This document shows positions 52,536 through 61,477 of a stretch of DNA of 64,000 bases, piece after piece; the stretch's first letter is position 1, and every line of letters begins with the position of its first letter. Source of the DNA: Bacillus massiliigorillae (GTDB lineage: Bacteria > Bacillota > Bacilli > Bacillales > DSM-1321); contig NZ_HG428743.1 of assembly GCF_000380245.2 (NCBI RefSeq), positions 58,562-122,561 on the forward strand, given 5' to 3'. A program made the translations under genes and the position numbers. The notes beneath the pieces were generated by a model. It saw only the letters and a program-made list of their open reading frames with translations. It had not been told where the DNA came from and made no database searches.

Positions 52536-53015
52536 ATGCTTGGACATTTTGGTTTTTCATATGTAGGATTGATTTTTTTGCTCATGCTAACAACTCCAAA
52601 TTTAATTTGGACAAAGATGCAACCGAATGGATATAACACTCGAAATGAAAATAAAGTATTATTGTTCTTTGAAAGGACAGGACAAGTATTAGTTACTTGC
52701 ACAGCTTTGATTTTTTCAGATTTCAATCTACATAAATGGTCAAGTTGGTCTTGGTGGTTAATTGCTGCAATCTTTTTCATGATTCTGTATGAATGTTGGT
52801 GGATTCGTTATTTTAGAAGCAATCGAACATTAGAGGATTTTTACAGCAGCTTTTTATGTGTTCCAGTTGCGGGTGCGACGCTTCCCATTGTCGCCTTTCT
52901 CTTACTCGGTGTGTACGGAAAAGTTATTTGGATGATTATTTCTGTTGTCATATTGGGGATTGGTCATATCGGAATACATTTGCAACACAAAAAAGAAATA
53001 GTTCATTCAAAATAA
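52536..53015 (+). CDS. Hypothetical multi-pass membrane protein
   Basis: 159 aa from ATG at 52536; the GTG at 52524 is another candidate. Four hydrophobic helices, with TTPNLIWTKMQPNGYN and NENKVLLFFERTGQVLVT loops that look like a conserved Bacillus membrane family, but I cannot name it. Confidence 0.6.
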   Translation: MLGHFGFSYVGLIFLLMLTTPNLIWTKMQPNGYNTRNENKVLLFFERTGQVLVTCTALIFSDFNLHKWSSWSWWLIAAIFFMILYECWWIRYFRSNRTLEDFYSSFLCVPVAGATLPIVAFLLLGVYGKVIWMIISVVILGIGHIGIHLQHKKEIVHSK

Positions 53016-53026
53016 AACGAAGATAA

Positions 53027-53058
53027 AGGCTATGATTTCGTTATCAAAATCATAGCCT
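53027..53058. terminator. Bidirectional terminator
   Basis: 12-bp stem AGGCTATGATTT/AAATCATAGCCT between convergent genes. Confidence 0.85.
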
Positions 53059-53088
53059 ACATAAATGTTTATGTATTTCTAAAATAGA

Positions 53089-53796
53089 TTAATATATTCT
53101 ACCGTTTTTATTGCACTTAAATTCAACCGTAAAAGCTTTCTCTATTGGTCCTGTACCTGTACTTGTATCATATACACCTTCAACGTGAATGAGATATTTT
53201 CGACCACCATCCGTTAACTTAGCCTTATAAGACGTTTGTTTCCATGTACCATGAGAATCTATCAGTTTCGATGAAAGATTGCTTAATTTTGAAAACATTT
53301 GGCGACCATACGCTTCATCATATTGCGTTTCAAAGTGACCTGACACCTCAACCGTAAATATGATATCACTTATATACAGATCAACTGATTTCGCCATTGC
53401 TCCACTTCCATCTTCACTCAATACTGCATCTTTCTTATTAGAACCTACAGCCTTCAACGCTTCACGTTCACTTTTCAAAAACGAATCTACGTATTCTTGA
53501 ACCGTTTTTTTATATTCTTTTGGTTCGACCCAATCTTTAAACTCATTCATTGGAGGCACACTCATAGAAATTCCCAGCTTCTTCTGCATGACTTGATCTA
53601 CAATTTCCTTGTACTGTTTGTAATACGCTACTTTCTGTTCTTGCGTTAATTCGATTACTTTATTTTGCTCCTTATCCTTTTCATGCTTTATGCCACCTAC
53701 TTCTTCAACGTTAGAAAACGTAGCTTCTTCCTCAACACTACAACCTGTTAAAGCAAGCGTCCCAAGCAAAATCCCTGTATAGACATATCGTTTCAT
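53089..53796 (-). CDS. Lipoprotein, function unknown
   Basis: 235 aa from ATG at 53796 (GGTGGGGG upstream; upstream frame has none). Lipobox LTGC after a typical signal, then a Glu/Lys-rich stalk and a 170-residue domain rich in Lys/Tyr (KVAYYKQYKEIVDQVMQKKL, FTVEVSGHFETQYDEAYGRQ). Family not recognised. Confidence 0.7.
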   Translation of the reverse strand: MKRYVYTGILLGTLALTGCSVEEEATFSNVEEVGGIKHEKDKEQNKVIELTQEQKVAYYKQYKEIVDQVMQKKLGISMSVPPMNEFKDWVEPKEYKKTVQEYVDSFLKSEREALKAVGSNKKDAVLSEDGSGAMAKSVDLYISDIIFTVEVSGHFETQYDEAYGRQMFSKLSNLSSKLIDSHGTWKQTSYKAKLTDGGRKYLIHVEGVYDTSTGTGPIEKAFTVEFKCNKNGRIY

Positions 53797-53947
53797 ACTT
53801 CCCCCACCACTCATAATTGGTAAATAATAACTTGTACTATTATATATGGTCTTTAAATGTTGTTTCAATGACTAATACGTTTACATATAATCGTGTGAGG
53901 TATAGAAAAGGTATGTTTTTAACGTAACGAGAAAGGAACAAAAACAA

Positions 53948-54706
53948 ATGGAATTCATTACAGTCAATCAAGATAATATTGAGCAAGAGCATATTTGCTG
54001 TGCCATATCAGATAAGAAGGGTGAAACCTGTGTCTCATCGAAAAAAGCATGGATGAAAGAACGTTTTGAAGATGGATTAGTATTTAGGAAGTTAAATGAA
54101 CGGGGTAAAGTTTTTATCGAATATATCCCTGCTGAAAAAGCATGGTACCCAATTACTGCAGAAGGATATATGCATATTAACTGTTTTTGGGTATCTGGGA
54201 AATTCAAAGGGCAAGGAATTGCGAACCAGCTGTTGGAGCAATGTATTGAAGACGCAAAGGAAAAAGGAAAACGTGGTCTAACCGTCCTTTCTTCAACGAA
54301 AAAGATGCCTTTTTTATCCGACCCAAAGTATTTGAAATATAAGGGCTTCCAAGTGGCAGATACGTGCAACCCGTATTATGAGCTGTTGTATCTACCATTT
54401 GATGAGGAAGCTCCTATTCCTACATTTAATGATTGTGCCAAGCAAGGAGCGATTCAGGATAAAGGTATGGTGCTGTATTATACCAATCAATGTCCGCATA
54501 CCGATAAATACGCTCCTCTTTTGAAGGAATTCGCAGAGAAACACGGTACAACTGTTACTCTACATAAAATAGAAAGTGTGGAACAGGCGCAAAATGCACC
54601 AGCACCATTTACAACATATAGCTTTTTCTATGACGGTAAGCTTGTGACAAATGAAATTTTTAGTGAAAAGAAGTTTGAAAAGTTTTTAGCATCCATCGGG
54701 AAATAA
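53948..54706 (+). CDS. yoaP: YoaP-like GNAT acetyltransferase
   Basis: 252 aa; ATG at 53948 after GAAAGGAA. N-terminal GNAT (INCFWVSGKFKGQGIANQLL with the acetyl-CoA loop, then GKRGLTVLSSTKKMPFLSD) and a C-terminal thioredoxin-like YoaP_C domain from about residue 170 (YYTNQCPHTDKYAPLLKEFA). The N-end-like FITVNQDNIEQEHICCAISD is also typical. Substrate not known. Confidence 0.85.
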   Translation: MEFITVNQDNIEQEHICCAISDKKGETCVSSKKAWMKERFEDGLVFRKLNERGKVFIEYIPAEKAWYPITAEGYMHINCFWVSGKFKGQGIANQLLEQCIEDAKEKGKRGLTVLSSTKKMPFLSDPKYLKYKGFQVADTCNPYYELLYLPFDEEAPIPTFNDCAKQGAIQDKGMVLYYTNQCPHTDKYAPLLKEFAEKHGTTVTLHKIESVEQAQNAPAPFTTYSFFYDGKLVTNEIFSEKKFEKFLASIGK

Positions 54707-54715
54707 GACCTGCCA

Positions 54716-54747
54716 CTCGTATTCCAAGGCTTACTTTGGAATACGAG
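54716..54747. terminator. Bidirectional terminator
   Basis: 12-bp perfect stem CTCGTATTCCAA/TTGGAATACGAG between convergent genes. Confidence 0.88.
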
Positions 54748-54755
54748 CTTTTCGC

Positions 54756-55304
54756 TTATTTTACTTTATACATTAAATGAATTTGATCGGTGATGTAGTC
54801 TGAGCTAAAATGTAGCCCATTTCTTAGCCACCACATGATAATGCCTACTAATGAAGCTGTTTTAATTTCAACTGCAACATAATTCTTATTAAAATCCTTC
54901 TTTGAATTCATCCTTCTTGTTTCTATTAATTGCTTTAATAATAAAAATAATTGCCCCTCGAATTGGTCGATTTTAATTAAAACAAGCAAATAATTTCGAT
55001 GGATATATAAATAGTCGAGCAGTTGTGTCAGCTGTTGGCTTTCGGTGATATCTTTTGTGTGTATTAAATCCTCAATTTTATCAGAAAGCTCTCTTAAAAT
55101 CTCATCGGTAATGCGATTAAGAAAATCATCTATATCCTGATAGTGTAAGTAAAAGGTTGTTCGATTTAGCTCTGCTTTCGCTGCGATTTTCTGAACGGTT
55201 AAATTCGAAAGATTGGGATCTTCACTTAATAGAGAAAAAAGCGCGTGTTTAAACATTTCTCTCGTACGAATTGTACGAGGATCTTCTTTTTTAGGTGTAG
55301 ACAT
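54756..55304 (-). CDS. TetR/AcrR family transcriptional regulator
   Basis: 182 aa; ATG at 55304 after AAAGGGG. TetR HTH in residues 12-60 (TREMFKHALFSLLSED, TVQKIAAKAELNRTTFYLHY) and a ligand domain in the rest. Divergent from an efflux MFS gene, so it likely represses it and itself. Confidence 0.9.
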   Translation of the reverse strand: MSTPKKEDPRTIRTREMFKHALFSLLSEDPNLSNLTVQKIAAKAELNRTTFYLHYQDIDDFLNRITDEILRELSDKIEDLIHTKDITESQQLTQLLDYLYIHRNYLLVLIKIDQFEGQLFLLLKQLIETRRMNSKKDFNKNYVAVEIKTASLVGIIMWWLRNGLHFSSDYITDQIHLMYKVK

Positions 55305-55338
55305 TTTTAATCCCCTTTATCTATTTTCCTTTTACTTC

Positions 55339-55446
55339 CTCGACAACGCGTATTTTCAGTGTCGAGTAGCGAACATTTTTGATTAATCTGTTTATGGTCA
55401 AGGAAAATATAGTTTGTTACTATATATTTTATCGACACGATGTTGA
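55339..55446. promoter_or_regulatory. TetR operators in the divergent promoter
   Basis: CTCGACA and TGTCGAG arms at 55339-55366, and TCGACA-CGA-TGTTGA at 55432-55446, share the half-site TCGACA. One lies near each gene. Confidence 0.5.
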
Positions 55447-55476
55447 GAAAACAAGATTAGAATGAAGGGGTATATC

Positions 55477-56943
55477 ATGCAAAAGGAAATAACGGAAGGA
55501 AATAAAAAAATCTTATTAATTGTCCTCATTGCAGGCTGTTTCTTATCAACCTTAAACCAGACGCTATTAAATGTAGCACTTAGTAGCTTTATGGACGTAT
55601 TTGATGTTACACCTGCGACTGTACAATGGGTATCAACAGGCTTTATGCTCGTAAACGGTGTGTTAGTGCCAATTACGGCGTTTCTAATGAAACGTTTTAC
55701 GACAAGACAGCTATTTATCAGCTCTATGTTCTTTTTGCTAATTGGTTCTGTGATGTGTGCTAGCGCGATGAACTTCAGCATCCTGTTAGCAGGAAGAATG
55801 ATTCAAGCAGCTGGGGCAGGCATTATTATGCCACTTATGATGACGGTTATTCTTTATTTATACCCTGTTGAAAAGCGTGGAAGTGTGATGGGAACGATCG
55901 GCTTTGCCATCATCTTTGCACCAGCCATCGCTCCAACATTATCTGGGTTTATGATTGAATACGTATCTTGGAGATGGTTATTCATTGCCATAATTCCATT
56001 TGTGGTCATCATCATTGCTCTTGCATTCAAATATTTAATGAATGTTGCCGAAACGTCAAAAGCAAAATTAGATATCCTAAGTGTTCTTTTATCAACAATT
56101 GGCTTCGGCTGTATTTTATATGGATTTAGTAGCGCAGGAAGTAAGGGCTGGGATTCTACGGTTGTCATTTCAACTATTGCCATCGGAATCATCATTACGG
56201 CGCTATTTTGTGTACGTCAAATAAAAGCGAAAGAACCATTATTAAACTTGTCCGTCTTTAAGTACAAAGTTTTTACGTTTACATCGATTATTAACATACT
56301 CATCACGATGATTATGTATGCCGATCTTATTTTGTTACCGATTTACTTACAAAACGGCCGAGGGTTTACCGCCTTTGAAGCAGGTCTACTTCTCTTACCT
56401 GGAGCGATTGTGAACGCCTTCTTATCACCTGTCGCTGGTAAAATGTTTGACAAATACGGGGCGAAACCACTCTTTATTACGGGCTTAGTATTCATCATTA
56501 TTTCGATGTGGGGCACTATTGATTTAACAGAATCCACTACTTATCTGTATTTAGTGGTTCGTACCATCATTTTACGCATTGGTTTAAGCTGCATTACAAT
56601 GCCTTTAAATACAGCAGCGTTGAATGCTTTACCAAGAGAATTAGGATCACATGGCTCAGCCGTGAATAATACCGTTCGCCAAATAGCAGGTGCCATTGGA
56701 ACCGCCGTTGTCGTTACAGTATTTACAACGCAAGCAACGGCTCACGCTACTGACTTAGCCAGTAGTGGACATGGAAATATTTCAGCGACGCACCTAGCGA
56801 AATTAGCTTCCATCTACGGTGCAGGTCATGCCTACATCTTTATGTTGGTTTTAGCTTTCGTGGCTCTCGCTTTTGTATTCTTCATGCCAAGAAAAGCAGC
56901 CACCCCAAAAGCGCAAGTCGTTCAAAAAGAACAAACTAGTTAA
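55477..56943 (+). CDS. DHA2 family MFS multidrug efflux transporter
   Basis: 488 aa from ATG at 55477 (AAGGGG upstream). Fourteen-helix DHA2 layout: LIAGCFLSTLNQTLLNVALS in helix 1, RWLFIAIIPF after motif, motif C region GRMIQAAGAGIIMPLMMTVI (in loops) and a late SAVNNTVRQIAGAIGTAVVV. Proton-driven drug exporter (EmrB/QacA type), substrate unknown. Controlled by the divergent TetR. Confidence 0.92.
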   Translation: MQKEITEGNKKILLIVLIAGCFLSTLNQTLLNVALSSFMDVFDVTPATVQWVSTGFMLVNGVLVPITAFLMKRFTTRQLFISSMFFLLIGSVMCASAMNFSILLAGRMIQAAGAGIIMPLMMTVILYLYPVEKRGSVMGTIGFAIIFAPAIAPTLSGFMIEYVSWRWLFIAIIPFVVIIIALAFKYLMNVAETSKAKLDILSVLLSTIGFGCILYGFSSAGSKGWDSTVVISTIAIGIIITALFCVRQIKAKEPLLNLSVFKYKVFTFTSIINILITMIMYADLILLPIYLQNGRGFTAFEAGLLLLPGAIVNAFLSPVAGKMFDKYGAKPLFITGLVFIIISMWGTIDLTESTTYLYLVVRTIILRIGLSCITMPLNTAALNALPRELGSHGSAVNNTVRQIAGAIGTAVVVTVFTTQATAHATDLASSGHGNISATHLAKLASIYGAGHAYIFMLVLAFVALAFVFFMPRKAATPKAQVVQKEQTS

Positions 56944-56969
56944 CCATATGATTCATCGTATACAAAACG

Positions 56970-57001
56970 AAAGCATATCCGCGATTGGTCGGATATGCTT
57001 T
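56970..57001. terminator. Terminator of MFS gene
   Basis: Perfect 12-bp stem AAAGCATATCCG/CGGATATGCTTT then T-rich. Confidence 0.88.
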
Positions 57002-57020
57002 GTTGTTTTATATTTCAGCT

Positions 57021-57119
57021 TTAATACTCCACAAAATCCCCTGTAATCTGAACAATCTTTCCGTTCTCATCACATACTTCATAATCTTTTTCCTCACACC
57101 ATGCATATGGAAAAAAATG
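57021..57119 (-). pseudogene. Truncated C-terminal coding remnant
   Basis: The minus strand reads FPYAWCEEKDYEVCDENGKI then VQITGDFVEY and a stop, a well-formed protein C-terminus with no in-frame start; a stop precedes it. Probably the tail of a lost gene. Family unknown. Confidence 0.35.
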
Positions 57120-57149
57120 CTACAATAATAACTAGAAGGGGGTTAAAAC

Positions 57150-57338
57150 ATGAAAATAATGATTCCGTCACTAGTTGCCTACTTGCTTGTTTGCGTAGTA
57201 ACCGTCTTACTGCCTGCCTCAGAAGGCTATAACACTGTCACTTGGAAGTTACTCGTAGGACAAATCTATGCGTTACCGACATTATTCATTGTTGCATTGA
57301 TATTATATTTTATAAATAAGCGAAGACTTCACGGATGA
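57150..57338 (+). CDS. Small membrane protein
   Basis: 62 aa; ATG at 57150 after AGAAGGGGG. Two hydrophobic helices (about 3-22 and 34-55) with a basic C-terminus (NKRRLHG). Function unknown. Confidence 0.6.
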   Translation: MKIMIPSLVAYLLVCVVTVLLPASEGYNTVTWKLLVGQIYALPTLFIVALILYFINKRRLHG

Positions 57339-57387
57339 TGAGCTGATTCACTTGCACCATTAATCCATATAAGGGAGAAGTGAAAGA

Positions 57388-57693
57388 ATGAAGCATCCTC
57401 AAGAAACTGTGCATACAAAAGAATATTTACCGATCATTCTGCCATTCATATTGGTTTTACTTGGTATTACATTTTTATTAACGATAAGAATGTACCCTAA
57501 TCTGCATTTTGGATTAGTTGTCCTTGTTTACGCTATCCTTGATATCGGCTTTATCTTCGCTTTAATATTAAGTTTTACATCCAAGCTTCGATCAATGAAA
57601 ATAATTAGTATTTTGACCAATAGCGTATTATTTGTAGTTTCATCGATATGGACTTTTCTCTTATTTGCTGCTTATGGTATTGGGGGAGCTTGA
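57388..57693 (+). CDS. Small multi-pass membrane protein
   Basis: 101 aa; ATG at 57388 with AGGGAGAAG. Three hydrophobic helices (LPIILPFILVLLGITFLLTI, LVVLVYAILDIGFIFALIL, a third at the end). Probably co-transcribed with the 62-aa gene 49 bp upstream. Function unknown. Confidence 0.6.
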   Translation: MKHPQETVHTKEYLPIILPFILVLLGITFLLTIRMYPNLHFGLVVLVYAILDIGFIFALILSFTSKLRSMKIISILTNSVLFVVSSIWTFLLFAAYGIGGA

Positions 57694-57777
57694 AGTTATT
57701 GTATTAGAAGAATCTTTTCAAAAGGAACATTCATTAATAGAGCCGGTAAGTTGCTAGCTCATCGAGATAAAAGTAGG

Positions 57778-57819
57778 GTGACCCAAAAAGTTGTCATAGT
57801 GACATCCTTTTGGGTCACC
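57778..57819 (+). terminator. Hairpin terminator
   Basis: 13-bp stem GGTGACCCAAAAG/CTTTTGGGTCACC then T-rich; closes the small membrane gene pair. Confidence 0.85.
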
Positions 57820-57889
57820 TTCTTGTAGAGCTAATGCACCCGTTTGTATTATAAGGTTAACCAAGTAATTGGTTGACCTTTTTGTTTAG

Positions 57890-58088
57890 GTTCTAGAATA
57901 CTAATGGTAGCTGGGGTAGAACGACCGCACCCGTGGGATTTAAGCCCGAAAACTAAACCGTTCACCCCCTACTTATAGAAACATGATTGAAGCTGGTTGG
58001 GACTGAGATCTCGTATAACAAGCGAAGCTATGACACTATAAGCAGCCATAGGGGTTACCAGCTAATTCTTTAAGAGGAGGAGTTAATC
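57890..58088 (+). ncRNA. Candidate IS110 bridge RNA region
   Basis: Non-coding leader between the left hairpin and the transposase start, with GGGTAGAACGACCGCACCCG, GTGGGATTTAAGCCCGAAAA and GGGACTGAGATCTCG blocks able to form stem-loops. In IS110-type elements the bridge RNA that selects target and donor DNA is read from this position. Assignment is by position and family knowledge only. Confidence 0.4.
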
Positions 58089-58964
58089 ATGAATCCAGTC
58101 ATTGGTCTGGATGTCGCAAAAGGAGAAAGTCAGGTACAAGCATTCTTGGAAAAGAAGAAACCCTATAAAAAGAGCTTTAAAGTAGCACATACCCTAGAAG
58201 GCTTACACAAACTTCATGCATTTATCAGGGAGGTAGAAGAATTTACTGACTCAAAACCGCCCATTGTTTTGGAGTCTACTGGTCATTATCATATGCCTGT
58301 TGTACAGTATTTCGAAAAAAGAGGTTACCTGTTAATCATTGTGAACCCACTCATTTCATACAAAGCGAAAAGTTCGAGTTTACGTAAAGTCAAAACAGAC
58401 GTAATCGATGCCTACCACCTCTGCGAGCTGTACTATAAAGAGGATTTGGAACCATGTAAGAAGCGAGGGATTCTTCTTGAATATAAAAAGCACCTATCCA
58501 AGCTTGAAGAAGAGATAGATGCTTTAGCAAAAAATATTGAAGAATATAAGATTATCCAATCCATTCCTGGTATCGGTGAAAAAATCGCAGCAACGATTAT
58601 TTCTGAAATTGGAGAAATAGATCGGTTTAATCACCCTAAGAAGTTGGTTGCATTTGCAGGAATTGACCCTAGCGTATTTGAATCTGGTACCTTTAAGGGA
58701 ACTAAAAATCATATCACGAAAAGGGGTTCCAGCAGGCTTAGACATGCCCTATTTACAGCCGTCCGTTGTGCCATTCGAGATGCACGTAAAACCCGAACGA
58801 CAAAAGAACTCATCCCTCGAAATAAGAGATTACGTGAGTTTTACGATAAGAAACGTGAAGAAGGCAAACCTTATCGAGTATCCATTATTGCCTGTGCTAA
58901 CAAGCTTTTACATTGGATTTACGCTCTTTTGAAAAACAAAACAACATTCCAAGATGTTGCTTAA
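58089..58964 (+). pseudogene. IS110 transposase with internal deletion
   Basis: 291 aa; ATG at 58089 after GAGGAGG. N-terminal DEDD (RuvC-like) domain NPVIGLDVAKGESQVQAFLE, LESTGHYHMPVVQYFEKRG, KVKTDVIDAYHLCELYY, then abruptly YKKHLSKLEEEIDAL and the C-terminal SIPGIGEKIAATIISEIGEI (HhH) and KRGSSRLRHALFTAVRCAI. Family members are about 400 aa; roughly 110-130 residues after the DEDD domain are missing, in frame. The catalytic Ser region is kept. Activity doubtful. Confidence 0.8.
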
Positions 58965-59161
58965 AATAATTTTTCACACATCTTCAAGAAACTTCCATAT
59001 CGTTAGAGGAAGCTTATTTGTCATGCCCTACTTTTAGTATAGCACTCTAGAATCTCATTATTTAGCGAAATGTTTGACAAACTATTAGCTGGTTAGTTTA
59101 AGTGTATTTAATCACAATTTTTATCTGATTTAGTTAAATAAAACAAGCCTTAGAGAAATAA

Positions 59162-59362
59162 TCTAAGGCAATAGCATCGCAACATTTTTATAAACATCGC
59201 GACTTTATTTCAAATCAACACTACGCACATCCGAACGATAAGCCCCCATCTCTTGAAAAAATGTACTATCAAATTGGGTATACGACTATTGAGGATGCCG
59301 TTAAGGAGTTTGAAAATCATCTCCAGATTCATAGCCCGTTGGAGTTTCTTCGTAAAAACTAA
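59162..59362 (+). pseudogene. Coding remnant downstream of IS110
   Basis: A frame without start reads SKAIASQHFYKHRDFISNQH, then HPNDKPPSLEKMYYQIGY and TTIEDAVKEFENHLQIHSPL, ending EFLRKN and a stop. Protein-like composition suggests the tail of a broken gene, perhaps cut by the adjoining IS110. Family not recognised. 58975-59161 shows nothing else. Confidence 0.35.
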
Positions 59363-59525
59363 ACATTTAAATTTTAATATTTTAAAAACCAGTGCTAAAT
59401 CTGACAAAAAATACGCTGATAAGAACGCAACTAAAAAGACAGATATGCCAGCACCGAGGTTTAATTTATTTTAATAAAGGGTATTGCTTAACGATGGGAC
59501 TAGAATTCAGCAGGAGTGAAACGAA

Positions 59526-60674
59526 GTGAATCTAGATGTTATTTATCAGCTTATAATTGGAGTTGAAATGCTATTTGTGTATTTAACTGTATTTGATAAG
59601 TGTTTCAGAAGAAAGTATTCAAAAATGAAAACGTTTTTACTATTATTCACCTTTTCTATCATACTGATTACCCTAGCTAGCTTTAAAACAACTCAAATAC
59701 TTCAAGGGTATATCGTAAAGGTAATGGCATTAAATATATTCATAGGTGCTCTTTATTTTGCACCGTTGAAATATCTATACGATCAACCACTAAGAAAAAT
59801 GTTAATCGTACAATGCAGAGCGTGGACTTTTACGACACTTATGTTTGCAGTTTCACTGCATTTAGCTCATTTATTCTTCTCGCCCTCTCAAACCCTTATA
59901 GGTGTAATGTTATTTCAAACCGTGGTATATATCATTTTCTGTCCTTATTTTATCAAGAGAATAAAGACGAAGTTTCTTTATGTAATTGAGAATTTTTCGG
60001 AGAAAGACAGTACAAGTTTACTTGCTTTGATTCTGTTATCGTTTTTGGCTATACTCCTTCTTTGCTATGCTTTTATATTGGATATCGAAGAATTAAAAAT
60101 ACTATCTCTTCTAGGGTTTATTATTAACGCCAGTTTCCATTGTAACCTTCTTTATGACGTTGTGAATAGAGGAAGAAATGTAGATAACTTAAAAGAAATG
60201 ATTTATACCGACCACTTAACAGGTGTACCTAACAGGAGAAGTTTAGTAGAAGAAATGGAAAAGCTAATTCAGAATAAAACACCTTTTCACCTTATTTTCT
60301 TAGATTTAAATTATTTTAAAAGTATTAATGACAAATATGGTCATTTAAAAGGTGATGAGTATTTAAAAACCTTTTCTAAAAGATGTAAATATTTAATGCA
60401 AGGCATACCAGGAACCTTATATCGAATTTCAGGAGATGAGTTTATTTTCTTGTCGTTGGAAGTAAATATTAAACTTGTGCAACAAAAAATACTTAAAATC
60501 CAACAATTAAAAGGAAGACGATTTATAAAGGACTCTACTTTTTTAGGAGTTAGTTGCGGTCTTTCTTCCTTTCCGAAAGATTCTGATTCTATCGAAACGT
60601 TAATTAGTATAGCTGATCAGCGTATGTACAATAATAAACGTGATACAAGAGGAAATTCACCTACTTATAGATAG
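59526..60674 (+). CDS. Membrane-anchored diguanylate cyclase (GGDEF)
   Basis: 382 aa from GTG at 59526 (GGAG nine bases upstream). Six or so membrane helices in residues 7-215, then a GGDEF domain: DHLTGVPNRRSLVEEMEKLI, LIFLDLNYFKSINDKYGHLK, GDEYLKTFSKR, YRISGDEFIFLSL and SCGLSSFPKDS. The signature is SGDEF rather than GGDEF; such variants can be active. No EAL or HD-GYP domain. Makes c-di-GMP if active; the membrane part may sense a signal. Confidence 0.88.
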   Translation: MNLDVIYQLIIGVEMLFVYLTVFDKCFRRKYSKMKTFLLLFTFSIILITLASFKTTQILQGYIVKVMALNIFIGALYFAPLKYLYDQPLRKMLIVQCRAWTFTTLMFAVSLHLAHLFFSPSQTLIGVMLFQTVVYIIFCPYFIKRIKTKFLYVIENFSEKDSTSLLALILLSFLAILLLCYAFILDIEELKILSLLGFIINASFHCNLLYDVVNRGRNVDNLKEMIYTDHLTGVPNRRSLVEEMEKLIQNKTPFHLIFLDLNYFKSINDKYGHLKGDEYLKTFSKRCKYLMQGIPGTLYRISGDEFIFLSLEVNIKLVQQKILKIQQLKGRRFIKDSTFLGVSCGLSSFPKDSDSIETLISIADQRMYNNKRDTRGNSPTYR

Positions 60675-60807
60675 GAAAAATGGGGATAGGAATTAATAAT
60701 TCAGTAAATTCTTTTTGGTTCCTACATACGAAATTTGATTTTTTTAAACTGACAACCACCTAGCAAGTTATTTTTTAATAAAATTTTTACTAATAAGTCA
60801 CTTTGAG

Positions 60808-60854
60808 AAACAGAAGGTTAAATATGAGCGATAATCATATTTAACCTTGTGTTT
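60808..60854. terminator. Strong terminator after GGDEF gene
   Basis: A stem of about 19 bp with one bulge (60808-60826 with 60835-60854). A second hairpin AAACTCCATTT/AAATGGAGTTT at 60952-60990 serves the opposite strand. 60675-61057 holds no gene. Confidence 0.8.
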
Positions 60855-61057
60855 CTTTGAAATATGTCCTAGAATCTTATTCCACTATTGTAGATTTGTA
60901 ATAAAGATTGATAAAAAATTTGCTTTAAGCTTTATTTAATAGCAAATGTAAAAACTCCATTTCGAAAAAAGATTGATCAAAATGGAGTTTCTCATTCTAG
61001 CTAAATATGAAATTTTTATAAAAAAGTTTGATTATTCTTATTCCACTAACGCACCTG

Positions 61058-61435
61058 TTAATTTAAGTGCATTACTTCACAAGATGGATTGGCTTTCGAG
61101 TTCAATAGTATGCCTCTTATTCTTGCATAGATTTTTCCCATTTCCCCCATAATTTCAACGCCCGATTCCTTTGCAGCATCCTCAAGTTGTTTGATTTCTT
61201 GTTCTGTTAATATAAGCGTATCCGCAGATTTTGCATCCGCGATATGTTTTATTTTTGTGACACCAATAATTGGAACAGTTCCTTTGGCGATAGCCCAGCT
61301 ATTGCAACTTGTGCACATTCAACACCATACTTATCCCCGATTGTTCTCATCACATTTGTTAGGTTATCTAGCTTTTGAAGAATTTCAGGAGTAAACGCTT
61401 CACCTCTTCTTGTCCCCATTTTAAAGGGACCTCTC
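61058..61435 (-). pseudogene. Aldo/keto reductase, truncated and frameshifted
   Basis: The C-terminal third of an aldo/keto reductase: MGTRRGEAFTPEILQKLDNL, IGDKYGVECAQVAIA, then after a one-base loss near 61300 the frame resumes as WAIAKGTVPIIGVTKIKHI and LTEQEIKQLEDAAKESGVEI. The N-terminal barrel with the catalytic Tyr is absent, so non-functional. Confidence 0.78.
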
Positions 61436-61477
61436 CCAATTATTTATAAATTACTTAAAATGAAGCAAGAAATAATG

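Larger units (their letters stand above)
57853..58975 (+). mobile_element. IS110 family element, internally deleted
   Basis: Comprises a hairpin at 57853-57884 (AAGGTTAACCAA/TTGGTTGACCTT then T), a 200-nt non-coding leader and one transposase gene. IS110 elements lack long terminal inverted repeats, so the ends given are approximate. The transposase lacks a middle part (see gene entry), so this copy is probably inactive on its own. Confidence 0.65.

Noticed and set aside
59253..59474. 73-codon plus-strand frame after IS110
   Set aside because: It has no ribosome site and overlaps the better protein-like remnant in another frame.
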